DNA of 64,000 bases from Legionella nautarum (GCF_001467895.1 NZ_LNYO01000013.1:1045877-1109876); one strand, 5' to 3'; shown: positions 27,290-36,710, counted from the first letter of the stretch. Program-made: numbers and translations. The notes: generated by a model not told the origin, from the sequence alone.

Positions 27290-28163
27290 CCTCACCCTCC
27301 ATTAATTGGTCTAGTTTTTTTTCATAATCGTGATAACCAAGTACTTCGTATAATTCATTCCGTGTTTGCATTTTATCAATTAGATTTTTTTGCGTGCCTT
27401 GTTGATTAATCGCTTTATAAACAGCTAAGGCAGCGTAAGACATCGCTCTGAATGCACTAAGGGGGTATAAAACCAGTTGCACGCCTGCTTTGGCGAGCTC
27501 TTCTCGGGTAAATAAAGGTGTTTTGCCAAATTCGGTAATATTTGCCAAGATTGGTACATCAAAATGCCGACTGAATTCTTTATATTCATCAAGGGTTGTC
27601 ATGGCCTCAGGAAAAATCATATCAGCACCTAACTCCACACAAAGTTGCGCCCGCTCGATTGCTGCATTCATCCCCTCTACTGCATAAGCATCAGTGCGGG
27701 CCATGATCACGAATTCATGATCTTTTCGCGCATCCACTGCGGTTTTTATTCGATCAGCCATTTCCTGTATAGAAACTATCGCTTTGTTGGGACGATGACC
27801 ACAGCGTTTTGCTAAAACCTGATCTTCAATATGGATTGCCGCAACGCCCGTGTGTTCCATTAACTGTACAGTTCTAGCGATATTAAACGCATGCCCCCAT
27901 CCTGTATCGACATCCACTAGAAGTGGAAGCGAACAAGCTTGCGTAATCCGTCTTGCATCCTCCAGCACTTCGGCCAAACTAGTCATGCCCAAATCAGGCA
28001 ACCCATAAGATGCATTAGCAACACCAGCTCCTGATAGATAAATAGCTTTCGAACCAGCTGACTCAGCAAGCATCGCAGAATAGGCATTGATTGTTCCAAC
28101 AACCTGTAATGGTGAATTATCTTTGACCAAACTACGAAAATGCTTGCCTGCAGAATAAGACAT
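27279..28163 (-). CDS. prpB: 2-methylisocitrate lyase PrpB
   Basis: A 294-residue enzyme of the isocitrate-lyase/PEP-mutase superfamily that splits 2-methylisocitrate to pyruvate and succinate. Signatures are [18 protein letters not shown] (near 42), [12 protein letters not shown] (metal site, near 80), the catalytic-loop [10 protein letters not shown] (Cys near 121) and [12 protein letters not shown]. The ATG at 28163 follows AAGGAG by 7 bases; the alternative GTG three codons upstream overlaps that SD and is rejected. It is the first gene of prpBCD. No prpR or acnD-type gene is next to it. Confidence 0.95.
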
Positions 28164-28341
28164 TAGATTCACTCCTTGATAATGAAAAGCATTTTTATCA
28201 TGCTAGTCATTCAATGACAACTTCAATGTTTGTCACGGGATAATTTAGTAAATATATAATGCCACGCAAAGCTTTTTCTGGGGAGCTTTTTTTAATTAAA
28301 CTTATTATTTGTAGTTGAGGATCGATTCTTACAGTGGTAGG

Positions 28342-28384
28342 TTTGTTAACCTGTTGATGCAAATCGCGTCAACAGGTTAACAAA
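28342..28384. terminator. strong hairpin between the small alpha/beta protein gene and prpB
   Basis: A perfect 16-bp stem (arms 28342-28357 and 28369-28384; core GTTAACCTGTTGA / TCAACAGGTTAAC) with an 11-base loop. It begins about ten bases past the stop of the leftward small gene. Neither side has a long T-run, so it could be a terminator, an mRNA-end stabiliser or a protein-binding palindrome upstream of prpB. Confidence 0.65.
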
Positions 28385-28394
28385 ATAGCTAGGC

Positions 28395-28643
28395 TTATTT
28401 AGCAGAAACTTCTTTCCACCAATTTGTTCTGGTTTCAGTAGCCCAGTGGCCATCACGCATACGGGCAACAAATTCTTCTGTTTTCTCAGGGGTAGACATT
28501 TTGGAATCAAGCTTTATGCACCAATCCCAATCACCTGTAGTAGACCACATTTTTTCGACGCCATCCCATCTGGCCATCTTGCTTAAATCATCCCATGATT
28601 TATCAGTTTTCATAAAAATAACACTGTTCCATGCGTTCATCAT
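28395..28643 (-). CDS. small alpha/beta protein resembling a stand-alone Lrp ligand-binding (RAM) domain
   Basis: An 82-residue protein with no DNA-binding domain. The pattern matches the RAM fold loosely: a first strand NSVIFMKTD, helix SWDDLSKMAR, a second strand followed by the turn TTGDWDWCIKLD (compare VTGEYD in Lrp-type regulators), a helix TPEKTEEFVARM and a last strand ATETRTNWWKEV. It is unusually rich in Trp. AAGGATAG precedes an ATG pair. It lies upstream of prpBCD in the same direction but is separated by a strong hairpin. The Lrp comparison is by eye only; a different dimeric alpha/beta-barrel family is possible. Confidence 0.6.
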   Translation of the reverse strand: MMNAWNSVIFMKTDKSWDDLSKMARWDGVEKMWSTTGDWDWCIKLDSKMSTPEKTEEFVARMRDGHWATETRTNWWKEVSAK

Positions 28644-28759
28644 GATAACTATCCTTAGTTTGTTGAAGAAAGTAGCCTAAGCAATAAATGCCCAGGTTAT
28701 TTCAGCATAGAACAAGAATTTAAATCTTGCCATGTACTTCTTAAATATTCGAAGGAGTC

Positions 28760-29548
28760 TCAAATTACCAAATGCCCTTTCAGATACCATTTACAATGTC
28801 CTGAAATATAAACTCGGTCATTAAGAACTTCACAATGAACTTCTCCTTTGCGGAAAGATCCTTGTATGGCATCTAAAACTTTTTTATTAAGACGCTCTGA
28901 CCAAAACGGGGCAAGTACGCAATGCGCCGACCCTGTAACAGGATCTTCTGGAATATAGTGTTTCGGGTAAAAGCAACGTGAGTAAAAGTCAACCACATTG
29001 GAACTGGAGGTTAAAATAAGCCCACGTTTGGGTAGTTTAACGAGTGCTTTAAGGTCAACTTGAGCATTTAACACTTTAGTTTCGTCGGCAAGTAGAATGA
29101 GATAATCCAAATCACTTTCATAAACATCGAGACAAGGTTTATCAATCAAATCCGCAATCAGCTCAGGATTAGGACTCAACATGTAGGAGAGTCTGGGAAA
29201 ATCTAAAGTATAACGATTTGACTTTTTCTTAACCGAAAGCTGGCCGCTAAGGCTGGAAAAACTAACCATATCGCCTTTACTCTTACCCAATTCATGCAGA
29301 GCAAAGCCAGCCGCCAAAGTCGCATGTCCGCATAAACTAATCTCTCCATTCGGCGTGAACCAACGGATATGGAAATTATGTTGTTCGTCCTCGATGACAA
29401 AAGCTGTTTCAGATAAATTATTTTCGACTGCAATTGCCTGCATGAGTTCATCATTAAGCCATTCACTTAATAAACATACAGCAGCAGGATTGCCGTAAAA
29501 CACTTTATCAGAAAAAGCATCAATTTGAAAAATTTCAATGCTGTCCAC
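28760..29548 (-). CDS. PhzF-family isomerase/epimerase
   Basis: A 262-residue protein of the PhzF (diaminopimelate-epimerase fold) family. Near the N-terminus IEIFQIDAFSDKVFYGNPAAV is followed by NNLSETAFV, which carries the catalytic-type Glu, then ISLCGHATLAAGFAL. The second half has DPVTGSAHCVLAPFW and SGHCKWYLKG. The GTG at 29548 fits best, because GAGGG lies 5 bases upstream and the family begins right there; an ATG at 29560 has no SD. Members isomerise small metabolites; without phz neighbours no phenazine role should be assumed. Confidence 0.87.
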   Translation of the reverse strand: MDSIEIFQIDAFSDKVFYGNPAAVCLLSEWLNDELMQAIAVENNLSETAFVIEDEQHNFHIRWFTPNGEISLCGHATLAAGFALHELGKSKGDMVSFSSLSGQLSVKKKSNRYTLDFPRLSYMLSPNPELIADLIDKPCLDVYESDLDYLILLADETKVLNAQVDLKALVKLPKRGLILTSSSNVVDFYSRCFYPKHYIPEDPVTGSAHCVLAPFWSERLNKKVLDAIQGSFRKGEVHCEVLNDRVYISGHCKWYLKGHLVI

Positions 29549-29703
29549 AACTGCCCTCATCAAGGAAATTATGGTTGGCAAGAGTAACGATCTCGGCATG
29601 GATAAGCAAGCCTTTCTTTTAGTCCGTTATTGCAGTGACGTCGAATAGAAAATGAACAAATTTAGCAAGCTAACTCATAGGAAATAGGCAATTCCTACGA
29701 AGC

Positions 29704-29961
29704 TTAGATTATTCGCACAAAATCCATAGATGTTTTTTGTACAGACGATCTTATTTCAGTCCATTCAATTTCTGACAATTCATCATCCGTCAACTCAATT
29801 GACATCGGCAGAAATTTATCCCTTCCAAAAGAGTAAGAAAAATCCCTTAAAATGATTGATATGTCTCTCATTAATTGATTTGAGTCCGTTTGTTTCAACT
29901 CGCCCAGAGCTAATGAAAAACAATTGAGTACTGAATTTAAATTTGCCTTTGAATATTCCAT
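29704..29961 (-). CDS. small hypothetical protein
   Basis: An 85-residue, mostly helical, acidic protein with no recognised domain. Features seen: NSVLNCFSLALGELKQ, then a repeated-charge helix and the acidic stretch ELTDDELSEIEWTEI. The SD AAGGGAG stands 6 bases before the ATG, which supports it as a real gene. Neither neighbour suggests a role. Confidence 0.6.
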   Translation of the reverse strand: MEYSKANLNSVLNCFSLALGELKQTDSNQLMRDISIILRDFSYSFGRDKFLPMSIELTDDELSEIEWTEIRSSVQKTSMDFVRII

Positions 29962-30074
29962 AATAACTCCCTTTACTATTCAAATATAAAGTATAGAACA
30001 TGAAAATGAACATTAACTTAAAACGATTATTTTAACGCCGGTTTTGGATGAGAAAGATTAGCGATCCAGTCTTT

Positions 30075-30185
30075 ACCTCAAGCCGTCGCCCTGAGGAGCC
30101 ACAAAAGCGGGGGCTCGAAGGGTTAAACAATGTGGTTATCCGAGACTTCAAGACAGCGCTGCGCGCTTCCTCAGTGCGAACGGGA
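30075..30185. repeat. inverted pair of CCGTTCGNACTGAG elements (family B, copy 1)
   Basis: A forward, diverged unit (CCGTCGCCCTGAGGAGC ... GGCTCGAAGG) is followed by a reverse unit ending CTCAGTGCGAACGG. The inner part of the reverse unit includes CAAGACAGCGCTGCGCGC. The pair fills the gap between the small 85-residue gene and the mnmC end. Same family as at 32.4 and 40.6-40.9 kb. Confidence 0.65.
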
Positions 30186-30257
30186 TAAACCAAACTTCGA
30201 AACGGGCAAAAGTCCTCCTCAAGACGAACGATTCTTAGCGCTTAGACCTCACTGACG

Positions 30258-32252
30258 TTATTTTAAATTTTTAATGATTGTTTTAAGCAAAAACCGAGCC
30301 GGAGATAAAGACTGTGTCATAGATCTTGTTATAAAACTCGGATCGTTATTAATATGCGAGGCCAGCCACTCGGCACATAAAGGGATGGTAGTTAATCCTC
30401 TTGATCCAAAACCAGTACAAAGGAATAAACCTGGATAATAGAGTCCAGCTTCCGCAATCCATCGTTTAGAATTTGTAGCCAAAGAAGAAAAGCGAGATGA
30501 AAACCGTTCTGAGTCTGGTACAGCTCCGACCAAAGGCATGTAATCGGTTGTTGCCGCTCTGATCCCCGTCCAATTGTTTTTTATTTCATCAGTCCAAGAT
30601 ATTAGAGCCGGTATTTTTGTTAATTTATTTAAATTAGCGATATCATCAGCAAAATTACTCTCTTTGTTTAGCGATTCTAGGTGATAACTTGCACCAATTG
30701 CATGTAGACCCTCATGCTCAGGCAATACATGGCCATCAGCACATAAGGGTATTTTTAATTTGGTACTGTGCTTATTGCTGGCTATCATTGTCATTTGCCC
30801 ACTAATGGTTTTAAGAGGTAAATGTTCTGTTTGTATAAATTGTTTTGCTTGATAACCATTAGCAATAACTAAAATTTCTGCAGAATATTCCCCGGCCTGC
30901 CATTTTCCTTCTTTAAAAATTAATTCCGACACGAAAGTATCTGGAATCCTACGAATGCCTGGAGTTTGATGTAGAAGTTCGCATAGAGCTTGAGAATCAA
31001 TCCATCCTGATTTGGGAATAAATAAGCCTCCTGCTGCCAATTCGATACCGGTTATTGCCGAAGCTTGTTGTGCATCAACCAGTTTGCCAAGTTCTGGATA
31101 GGCAGCTAACCACTGGCTTAAACTGTCTTGAGCCGCTCGCTCTCTTTCATTAAAAGCAAATTGCAATAATCCTGATAATTGACCAATCGGCTGTTTTTTT
31201 AATAATTGCTGGTATTGACTGCTAGCAAACAAAAAAGCAGAGAGCATAAATTGAGTTAAGGGCGAGTGATAAGCTGATAATTTGGGATATAAAACGGCTT
31301 GTCGATTACCGGAAGCGCCCTGGCCAACACGATTATTCGCATCAATTAAACTAACCTGCCACCCACGTTTAGCTAAGGCATGCGCAGTATAGCAACCGGC
31401 AAGGCCTCCCCCAAGAACAATTGCCGTTTTGGTTGCTAGTGGCAATACGCGGGCTGCGTGCCAGGGTGTTGAGCGTAATTTTCTATTAGCAAATGACACT
31501 TCTTGGAACTGAGCAGTCAGCATGTCGCGTTTTGCACCAAATCCTTTGATTTTTTCCACCTGAAAACCCACTGCTTGTAAATTTTTTTTTACTGCAGCTG
31601 CTGCGGAGAAAGTAGCCAAGGTGCTTCCTTGTTTTGAGAGAAGTGCAATGATTTGCAATAAATCAGTTGACCACATTGCTGGATTTTTAGCGGGTGCAAA
31701 ACCATCCAAAAACCATGCATCAATCGAATTGCTTCTTAACTTCGGCTCAAGTTCTACATCGCCACAAATAAGCAGTTGTTGAAAACAAGTCGTCGCATCA
31801 CCCAGCATCAAGGTTAAATTAATCCGCCCTTGTTCAAATTGTAAATGATGAAAACCAGGAGTCAGTACGGGATAACTCTCAATGAACTCATTCGCTTGTT
31901 CTTTTAACTCTGGCCATAAATTTAAACAACGAGCCAAGTCGTCTTTTGTTAAAGGATATTTTTCACAACTGAAAAAATGAAGGCGTGCATTCTTTGGCGC
32001 AAACTCTAGCCACAAAGACCAAGTTAATAAAAAATTGAGTCCCGAACCAAACCCTGTTTCAGCAATTAGAAACGATTCATTGGATAAATTCTGCCAACGC
32101 TCTATCAGCTTATTACCATCGATAAAAACATGTCTTGTTTCAGCCAAACCATTTTCTTTGGAAAAATAAATATCAGCAAAAGATTGAGAAAACGGTAAGC
32201 CGTCACACCATAGCAAATTGGCTGTTTCTATTGGTACAAAAGGATTACTCAC
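30258..32252 (-). CDS. mnmC: bifunctional tRNA mnm5s2U methyltransferase/FAD oxidoreductase MnmC
   Basis: A 664-residue two-domain enzyme that completes 5-methylaminomethyl-2-thiouridine at the tRNA wobble position. The N-terminal methyltransferase has ETGFGSGLNFLLTW (SAM loop, near 64) and DAWFLDGFAPAKNPAMW (near 176). The C-terminal DAO-type half has the FAD dinucleotide motif VLGGGLAGCYTAHALA (near 280), GQGASGNRQAVLYPK and the terminal GIRAATTDYMPLVG. No ATG is available: GTG at 32252 (VSNPF) fits the family N-terminus, with TTG at 32258 as alternative. It stands alone between repeat-filled gaps. Confidence 0.93.
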   Translation of the reverse strand: MSNPFVPIETANLLWCDGLPFSQSFADIYFSKENGLAETRHVFIDGNKLIERWQNLSNESFLIAETGFGSGLNFLLTWSLWLEFAPKNARLHFFSCEKYPLTKDDLARCLNLWPELKEQANEFIESYPVLTPGFHHLQFEQGRINLTLMLGDATTCFQQLLICGDVELEPKLRSNSIDAWFLDGFAPAKNPAMWSTDLLQIIALLSKQGSTLATFSAAAAVKKNLQAVGFQVEKIKGFGAKRDMLTAQFQEVSFANRKLRSTPWHAARVLPLATKTAIVLGGGLAGCYTAHALAKRGWQVSLIDANNRVGQGASGNRQAVLYPKLSAYHSPLTQFMLSAFLFASSQYQQLLKKQPIGQLSGLLQFAFNERERAAQDSLSQWLAAYPELGKLVDAQQASAITGIELAAGGLFIPKSGWIDSQALCELLHQTPGIRRIPDTFVSELIFKEGKWQAGEYSAEILVIANGYQAKQFIQTEHLPLKTISGQMTMIASNKHSTKLKIPLCADGHVLPEHEGLHAIGASYHLESLNKESNFADDIANLNKLTKIPALISWTDEIKNNWTGIRAATTDYMPLVGAVPDSERFSSRFSSLATNSKRWIAEAGLYYPGLFLCTGFGSRGLTTIPLCAEWLASHINNDPSFITRSMTQSLSPARFLLKTIIKNLK

Positions 32253-32390
32253 GAACAATTACTCATTTAAGCGGGAATGGCCTGTTATCTATTTAAAAAA
32301 AATTATCGAAAATTGTTCAACTATATAAATGTTGGGACAAAGTCCATAGCTATCAGACTAAGCCTAACTACTTATAACTCTAATAATTAA

Positions 32391-32485
32391 CCGTTCGGAC
32401 TGAGGAGGCGTTCATGCCGTCTCGAAGTCCCACATCAGGATACAAACTTCGAGACGGTCTTACGCCCCCCTTCAGTCCGAACAGA
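32391..32485. repeat. long imperfect inverted repeat of CCGTTCGGACTGAG elements (family B, copy 2)
   Basis: The left arm (from CCGTTCGGACTGAGG to CCGTCTCGAAGT) and right arm (from ACTTCGAGACGG to CAGTCCGAAC) are roughly 38-base inverted copies around a spacer of about 17 bases. A transcript would fold into a long hairpin. It is in the gap between mnmC and the leftward transporter gene and follows the transporter's stop. A degenerate TTGGGACAAAGTCCA core lies just to the left (about 32331). Confidence 0.75.
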
Positions 32486-32541
32486 GCCACATAAAATATG
32501 GAACATCACCTTAGCCTGATGGTTAAGAACCAAGGCTCAAC

Positions 32542-34071
32542 CTACTCTCGCGGCATTATAACCGAATCCGTAGTCGATCTTAAATCGTTTTCTTTCTGCA
32601 CATCGGACTGCTGGTTGATCCACTGTTTAAGTTTTGGCACGACCATCATAAGAATTAATGACGATACAATAGCCAATAAACCAAGTTTTAGAAAAATAGG
32701 GCTATACTCCTGATTAGTCATCAAAGGGGAAATACTGTTGCTTCCGGCCGTCATCCAATTTGAACTATAACTCGACAATGTAGCGCCTACCCCCATTGCT
32801 AACATCCACATCCCCATCATAACGCCCTGCAGTGAATTAGGTGCCACTGCACCAACCATTGCATAACCAATCGGCGAAATGAGAAGCTCACCCGCACTTT
32901 GTAAAATAAAACTAGCGGCAATCCAGCTAGGAGAAACCATTCCTGATGCATCGGCTTTGGCAATTCCAATCGGCAGCACTAAAAAGGCTAATCCGATAAG
33001 CAATAAAGCGCATACAAATTGAGTGGGTATATTAATTTTAATCCCCCAAGAACGCATCCGATTCAGTAAAAAGCCTAAACTTGGACCACCAATCACGATG
33101 CAGATGGTATTAATACTTTGAAACCATTGAGGAGGAATCGTGAGCCCCAACCAATGTCGCTCAACATTGTGTGCTATAAAATGAGTCAAACCCATTGGAG
33201 CAATTAAAAAGAGGGTCCAAAATACCGTGCCAACCCCCATTAGTCCTGCAAAAGCAAACATTTTTTCACGCGCTTCACGGCTTGTCTGCTGAAAGGCAAG
33301 CCCAATAATAGTACCCAGCATGAGGAACCCGATGAGCAAAACCAATTTATTAGCCCAATTAGCAAAATGAAGCAGTGGTATAAGCAATAAAGGCAAGATA
33401 ATTATTAGCCCCAGACTATAAAGATAAAATCGACGTTGTTCCGATTTTTTTAACTGTGAATAGGCGGTATTTTGATCCGCTAAATTAGGCCAAAAATAGA
33501 GGCATAAAAATAAAGCAATTAAATTACCTAAACTGCAAAATAAAAAAAGTCTTTGATAATCGTGGAGCAACTGAAAATAACCGCTTAAACTGAAACCAAT
33601 AAAAAGTCCAAAATTCATCGCCGAGTAATTCCACAAAAAAGCAGTTTCCCGACGATTATCCTTGGGCTGGAATCGCTGAGTGAGCATGCAATTGATACAG
33701 GTCACATTTAAACCACAGCCGGCTAAAAAAGTAGCTAATCCATAATTAAAACAAGCCTCGTTCACAGTCGCTAATAAAATACAGCCAATAATTTGCACAC
33801 ACATGCCTAAACAAAAGAGTGCGCGATAGGATAAAAATCGTCCTCCCCAATAGCCTCCTAATAAATGCAGGGCGAAATTAGCAGCAAAAAAAATTCCAGT
33901 AATGCTATTTGCTGACTGAATAGATAAGCCTAACTTATCGGTAATGAATAAAGCTAAAGTCGAATAGAAGACACTAAAACTCAAGATAGAAAAGGTTTGC
34001 ATGAAAAACAACGAAACAGTCCCTGGCGGTAAATTTCTTCTTATTGCAACGCTGTTTTCCACAGTTGACAT
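32542..34071 (-). CDS. POT/PTR2-like major facilitator transporter
   Basis: A 509-residue polytopic protein with about 12-14 transmembrane segments. The family block RFQPKDNRRETAFLWNYS, continuing into AMNFGLF (about 131-155), matches the PTR2 signature of proton-coupled oligopeptide transporters. The C-terminal PIGYAMVGAVAPNSLQGVMMG region (about 400-420) also fits. The first helix (MQTFSILSFSVFYSTLALF) lacks the ExxER motif that couples protons in classic POTs, so substrate or mechanism may differ. Di- and tripeptide uptake would suit an amino-acid-using intracellular bacterium. It is divergent from pta. Confidence 0.8.
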   Translation of the reverse strand: MSTVENSVAIRRNLPPGTVSLFFMQTFSILSFSVFYSTLALFITDKLGLSIQSANSITGIFFAANFALHLLGGYWGGRFLSYRALFCLGMCVQIIGCILLATVNEACFNYGLATFLAGCGLNVTCINCMLTQRFQPKDNRRETAFLWNYSAMNFGLFIGFSLSGYFQLLHDYQRLFLFCSLGNLIALFLCLYFWPNLADQNTAYSQLKKSEQRRFYLYSLGLIIILPLLLIPLLHFANWANKLVLLIGFLMLGTIIGLAFQQTSREAREKMFAFAGLMGVGTVFWTLFLIAPMGLTHFIAHNVERHWLGLTIPPQWFQSINTICIVIGGPSLGFLLNRMRSWGIKINIPTQFVCALLLIGLAFLVLPIGIAKADASGMVSPSWIAASFILQSAGELLISPIGYAMVGAVAPNSLQGVMMGMWMLAMGVGATLSSYSSNWMTAGSNSISPLMTNQEYSPIFLKLGLLAIVSSLILMMVVPKLKQWINQQSDVQKENDLRSTTDSVIMPRE

Positions 34072-34127
34072 TGAAAAGGCCCCTTAATATCGTCATTGTC
34101 TCATCAAGGAATTACTCTTATCTCTAC

Positions 34128-34212
34128 TTACCGCAGCTTGACCGGGGTATCCAGAAGCGCTCATCCCCTTATCAAGATCCCTGGCTCCCTCGGACAAGTA
34201 CTGGGACGTCGA
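34128..34212. repeat. two-hairpin dispersed element, copy 3 (family A, reverse orientation)
   Basis: TACCGCAGCTTGACCGGGGTATCCAG is a diverged form of the family-A hairpin-2 core read in reverse (34129-34154). It is followed by GATCCCTGGCTCCCTCGGAC plus AAGTACTGGGACG, matching hairpin 1 reversed. Stems here have several mismatches, so the copy is decayed. It lies in the divergent gap between the transporter and pta. Confidence 0.6.
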
Positions 34213-34643
34213 CGAAGGGTTTATGCCCTTAATAGCAACAGTGGCGTTGAGGTCCAACCTACCCTTGATTCATAATGACGACAGTTCAGTTTTTTAAAAA
34301 ACCAAAATTAAGAAGAAATATTACATGCAATTGTTTAACTGTCTATGCACATTTAAGCCTCTGAGCAATCTTTTACAAAAGTCTGAAATTTCTTTACATT
34401 CCGCATTAAAAAGTCTCATCCCAAGCAATTTTGGTTACTATTGTGGCAAGATGACAATTTTTAAGATAGACTCCTTCTTGCGATGGAATTTGCAGGAAGA
34501 ATAGTCAATGTCTGAGGTTACTTATCTTAGATCTTCATTTAATCAGGAAGACCGCTTTAACTCATTTTAGAGATTTTCAGCTATATACTTGAGTATACTT
34601 AATTTGCATGAAAACAAAATCAAGCTGATTTGGGGACCCTACC
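34213..34643. other. upstream region of pta
   Basis: About 430 bases without a gene. A short hairpin AAGGG..CCCTT is at 34215-34230 and a GGTCCAACCTACCC fragment at about 34251. A TATACT/AGTATA dyad sits at 34584-34597, and the pta SD GGGGA lies just before the ATG. The rest is AT-rich with no recognisable element. Confidence 0.5.
34584..34597. promoter_or_regulatory. TATACT-TG-AGTATA dyad upstream of pta
   Basis: Perfect 6-base inverted arms around two bases, 47 bases before the pta ATG. TATACT would serve as a -10 box, and the symmetry could be an operator. No good -35 element is seen at the right distance, so this is tentative. Confidence 0.3.
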
Positions 34644-36710
34644 ATGCATAACAAAATTTATTTAACAGGTATAGAAAAACGCCCCGGTAAGTCGTTTGTT
34701 TCATTGGGCTTTCTATCAATCATAAAAGAACAGCAAAAATCATTGCGTTGTTTCAAATTATTTTCTGAATCGGATGAATCCCAAGTTCCCTTGTTGGAAG
34801 ATATTTCTCAACAAAAACTTAACCCGCTCATGAACGTTAACCAAGCAATTTCGTTAATGCGTACCCAACCGGATGACTTAGTTGCTACAGTTCTTGAAGC
34901 GACCAAAACAGTTAACAACAATACCTTTACCTATTTCGAGGGCACTGATTTTGAAAGTGATAATGACGTTTTTGAATATCAATTCAATTTAACCCTCGCT
35001 TATCAACTGAATTGCGAAGTTGTTCTCGTTGTTTCAGCTAAAAATAGAACGCTGGAGCATACTCTGTCTTTATTGAACACTGCTTTAGAAGTCAGCAAAA
35101 AAACGCATGCTCGCGTTGTGGGCGCCATTATTAATCAAGTAGAAAATATTCATGAGAATGAGGCCGCTAAACTGTTCCATAAGCATTTTTCAAAGTTACC
35201 CTTTTTAGCGATTATTCCAGAGTTTGAACAATTGGCTCATCCTACCATGCGCGATATTGCGAAAAAATTACAAGCAGAGGTTTTATTTGGTAAGTTAGAG
35301 CTGCAGCGCTCGGTTAGACAATTTTCAATCGCTGCTAAAACGGTAGGTCATTTTTTAGAATCAAGTTTGGACAGAAATGGAATGCTTATTATTACCCCTG
35401 ATGACCGAATCGACATTTTACTAGGTTCTTTACTCGCAGACCAATCGGCCTACTACCCTAAAATTGCCGGTCTCGTTTTAACCAACGGCGAGCATCCAGG
35501 ACCGATTATCAGTGAGATTATTGCCGGTCTGGAGCATCCTTTTCCTGTCTTACTAACCAAGCTTAAAACTTATGATACAGCCACAACCCTCTTTTCTGCA
35601 AAATACGGTTTAAGTCAATCCGATCCTGAACGAGTAAAAATTGCTCTAGAAGCAATGCGTCCCTATTTTGCCAAGCCCTTAATGAAATTACTCAGCGATA
35701 CTTCCTATAAACCACAATTAAGCCCGGCGGTATTTTTGTATGAGTTAATCAATAAAGCGAAGCAAGATAAACAACATATTATTCTTCCAGAGGGAAGCGA
35801 TCCGCGAATCTTAACCGCAGCAGACTATTTACTGAAACGCGACATAGTCAACATTACTTTGCTGGGGAAATTAGAAAAAATTCAACTCCAGGCGAAACGT
35901 TTAGATTTAGAGCTTCCTGGTGTCAATATTATTGATGTTGAGAAATCTAAAAAAAAGGAAAGCTATGCGAATCAATATTACACACTAAGGCAACACAAAA
36001 ATATTAATTTACCTATTGCTCTAGAACGGATGAATGATGTGAATTATTTTGCCGCTATGATGGTCTATTGTGGCGATGCCAACGGAATGGTTTCCGGAGC
36101 CACCCACACTACGGCAGATACGGTCCGGCCAGCATTGGAAATTATTAAAACAAAACCCGGCGTTACCAAAGTTTCCTCTATTTTTATTATGTGTATGCCA
36201 TCACGGGTGCTCATTTATGGCGACTGTGCTATCAATCCTGAGCCGGATAGTAAAACACTGGCTGAAATTACCATTCAAGCAGCACAAATTGCTAAAAACT
36301 TAGGGATAGAGCCTAAAGTTGCCCTTTTATCTTATTCATCCGGCGATTCAGGCAAAGGTGAAAGCGTCGAGAAAGTCGCAAAAGCAATGGATCTTGTCAA
36401 AGAGCGACAACCCAATTTACTAGCAGAAGGGCCTATTCAGTATGATGCTGCAGTGGACTCTCAGGTTGCCGCGAAAAAATTGCCTAATTCAAAACTTGCT
36501 GGTGATGCCAATGTGCTTATTTTTCCAGATTTAAATACTGGAAATAATACTTATAAAGCAGTCCAACGTGAGAGTGGTGCTCTGGCAATCGGCCCCGTTC
36601 TACTTGGTTTAAACAAACCAGTCAATGACTTGAGCCGTGGCTGTACGCCGGAAGATATTATTAACACCATCTTAGTCACAGCCATTCAGGCGCAAGGAGA
36701 TAGACAATGA
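34644..36710 (+). CDS. pta: phosphate acetyltransferase, long form
   Basis: A 688-residue enzyme interconverting acetyl-CoA and acetyl phosphate. The architecture is the E. coli-type long form: an N-terminal P-loop-like domain (GIEKRPGKSFVSLG, about 9-22), a DRTGG domain in the middle (about 215-325) and a C-terminal PTA domain (about 370-688). The PTA domain contains LPEGSDPRILTAADYLL, DANGMVSGATHTTADTVRPAL and LLSYSSGDSGKG. SD GGGGA precedes the ATG. Its stop overlaps the ackA start by 4 bases, so the two are translationally coupled. Confidence 0.95.
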   Translation: MHNKIYLTGIEKRPGKSFVSLGFLSIIKEQQKSLRCFKLFSESDESQVPLLEDISQQKLNPLMNVNQAISLMRTQPDDLVATVLEATKTVNNNTFTYFEGTDFESDNDVFEYQFNLTLAYQLNCEVVLVVSAKNRTLEHTLSLLNTALEVSKKTHARVVGAIINQVENIHENEAAKLFHKHFSKLPFLAIIPEFEQLAHPTMRDIAKKLQAEVLFGKLELQRSVRQFSIAAKTVGHFLESSLDRNGMLIITPDDRIDILLGSLLADQSAYYPKIAGLVLTNGEHPGPIISEIIAGLEHPFPVLLTKLKTYDTATTLFSAKYGLSQSDPERVKIALEAMRPYFAKPLMKLLSDTSYKPQLSPAVFLYELINKAKQDKQHIILPEGSDPRILTAADYLLKRDIVNITLLGKLEKIQLQAKRLDLELPGVNIIDVEKSKKKESYANQYYTLRQHKNINLPIALERMNDVNYFAAMMVYCGDANGMVSGATHTTADTVRPALEIIKTKPGVTKVSSIFIMCMPSRVLIYGDCAINPEPDSKTLAEITIQAAQIAKNLGIEPKVALLSYSSGDSGKGESVEKVAKAMDLVKERQPNLLAEGPIQYDAAVDSQVAAKKLPNSKLAGDANVLIFPDLNTGNNTYKAVQRESGALAIGPVLLGLNKPVNDLSRGCTPEDIINTILVTAIQAQGDRQ

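Noticed and set aside
32498-32713. 71-codon rightward frame at the end of the transporter gene
   Set aside because: It is antisense to the real gene and shows no family or SD.
34044-34232. 62-codon rightward frame across the transporter start
   Set aside because: It covers family-A repeat copy 3 and the antisense of the transporter start.
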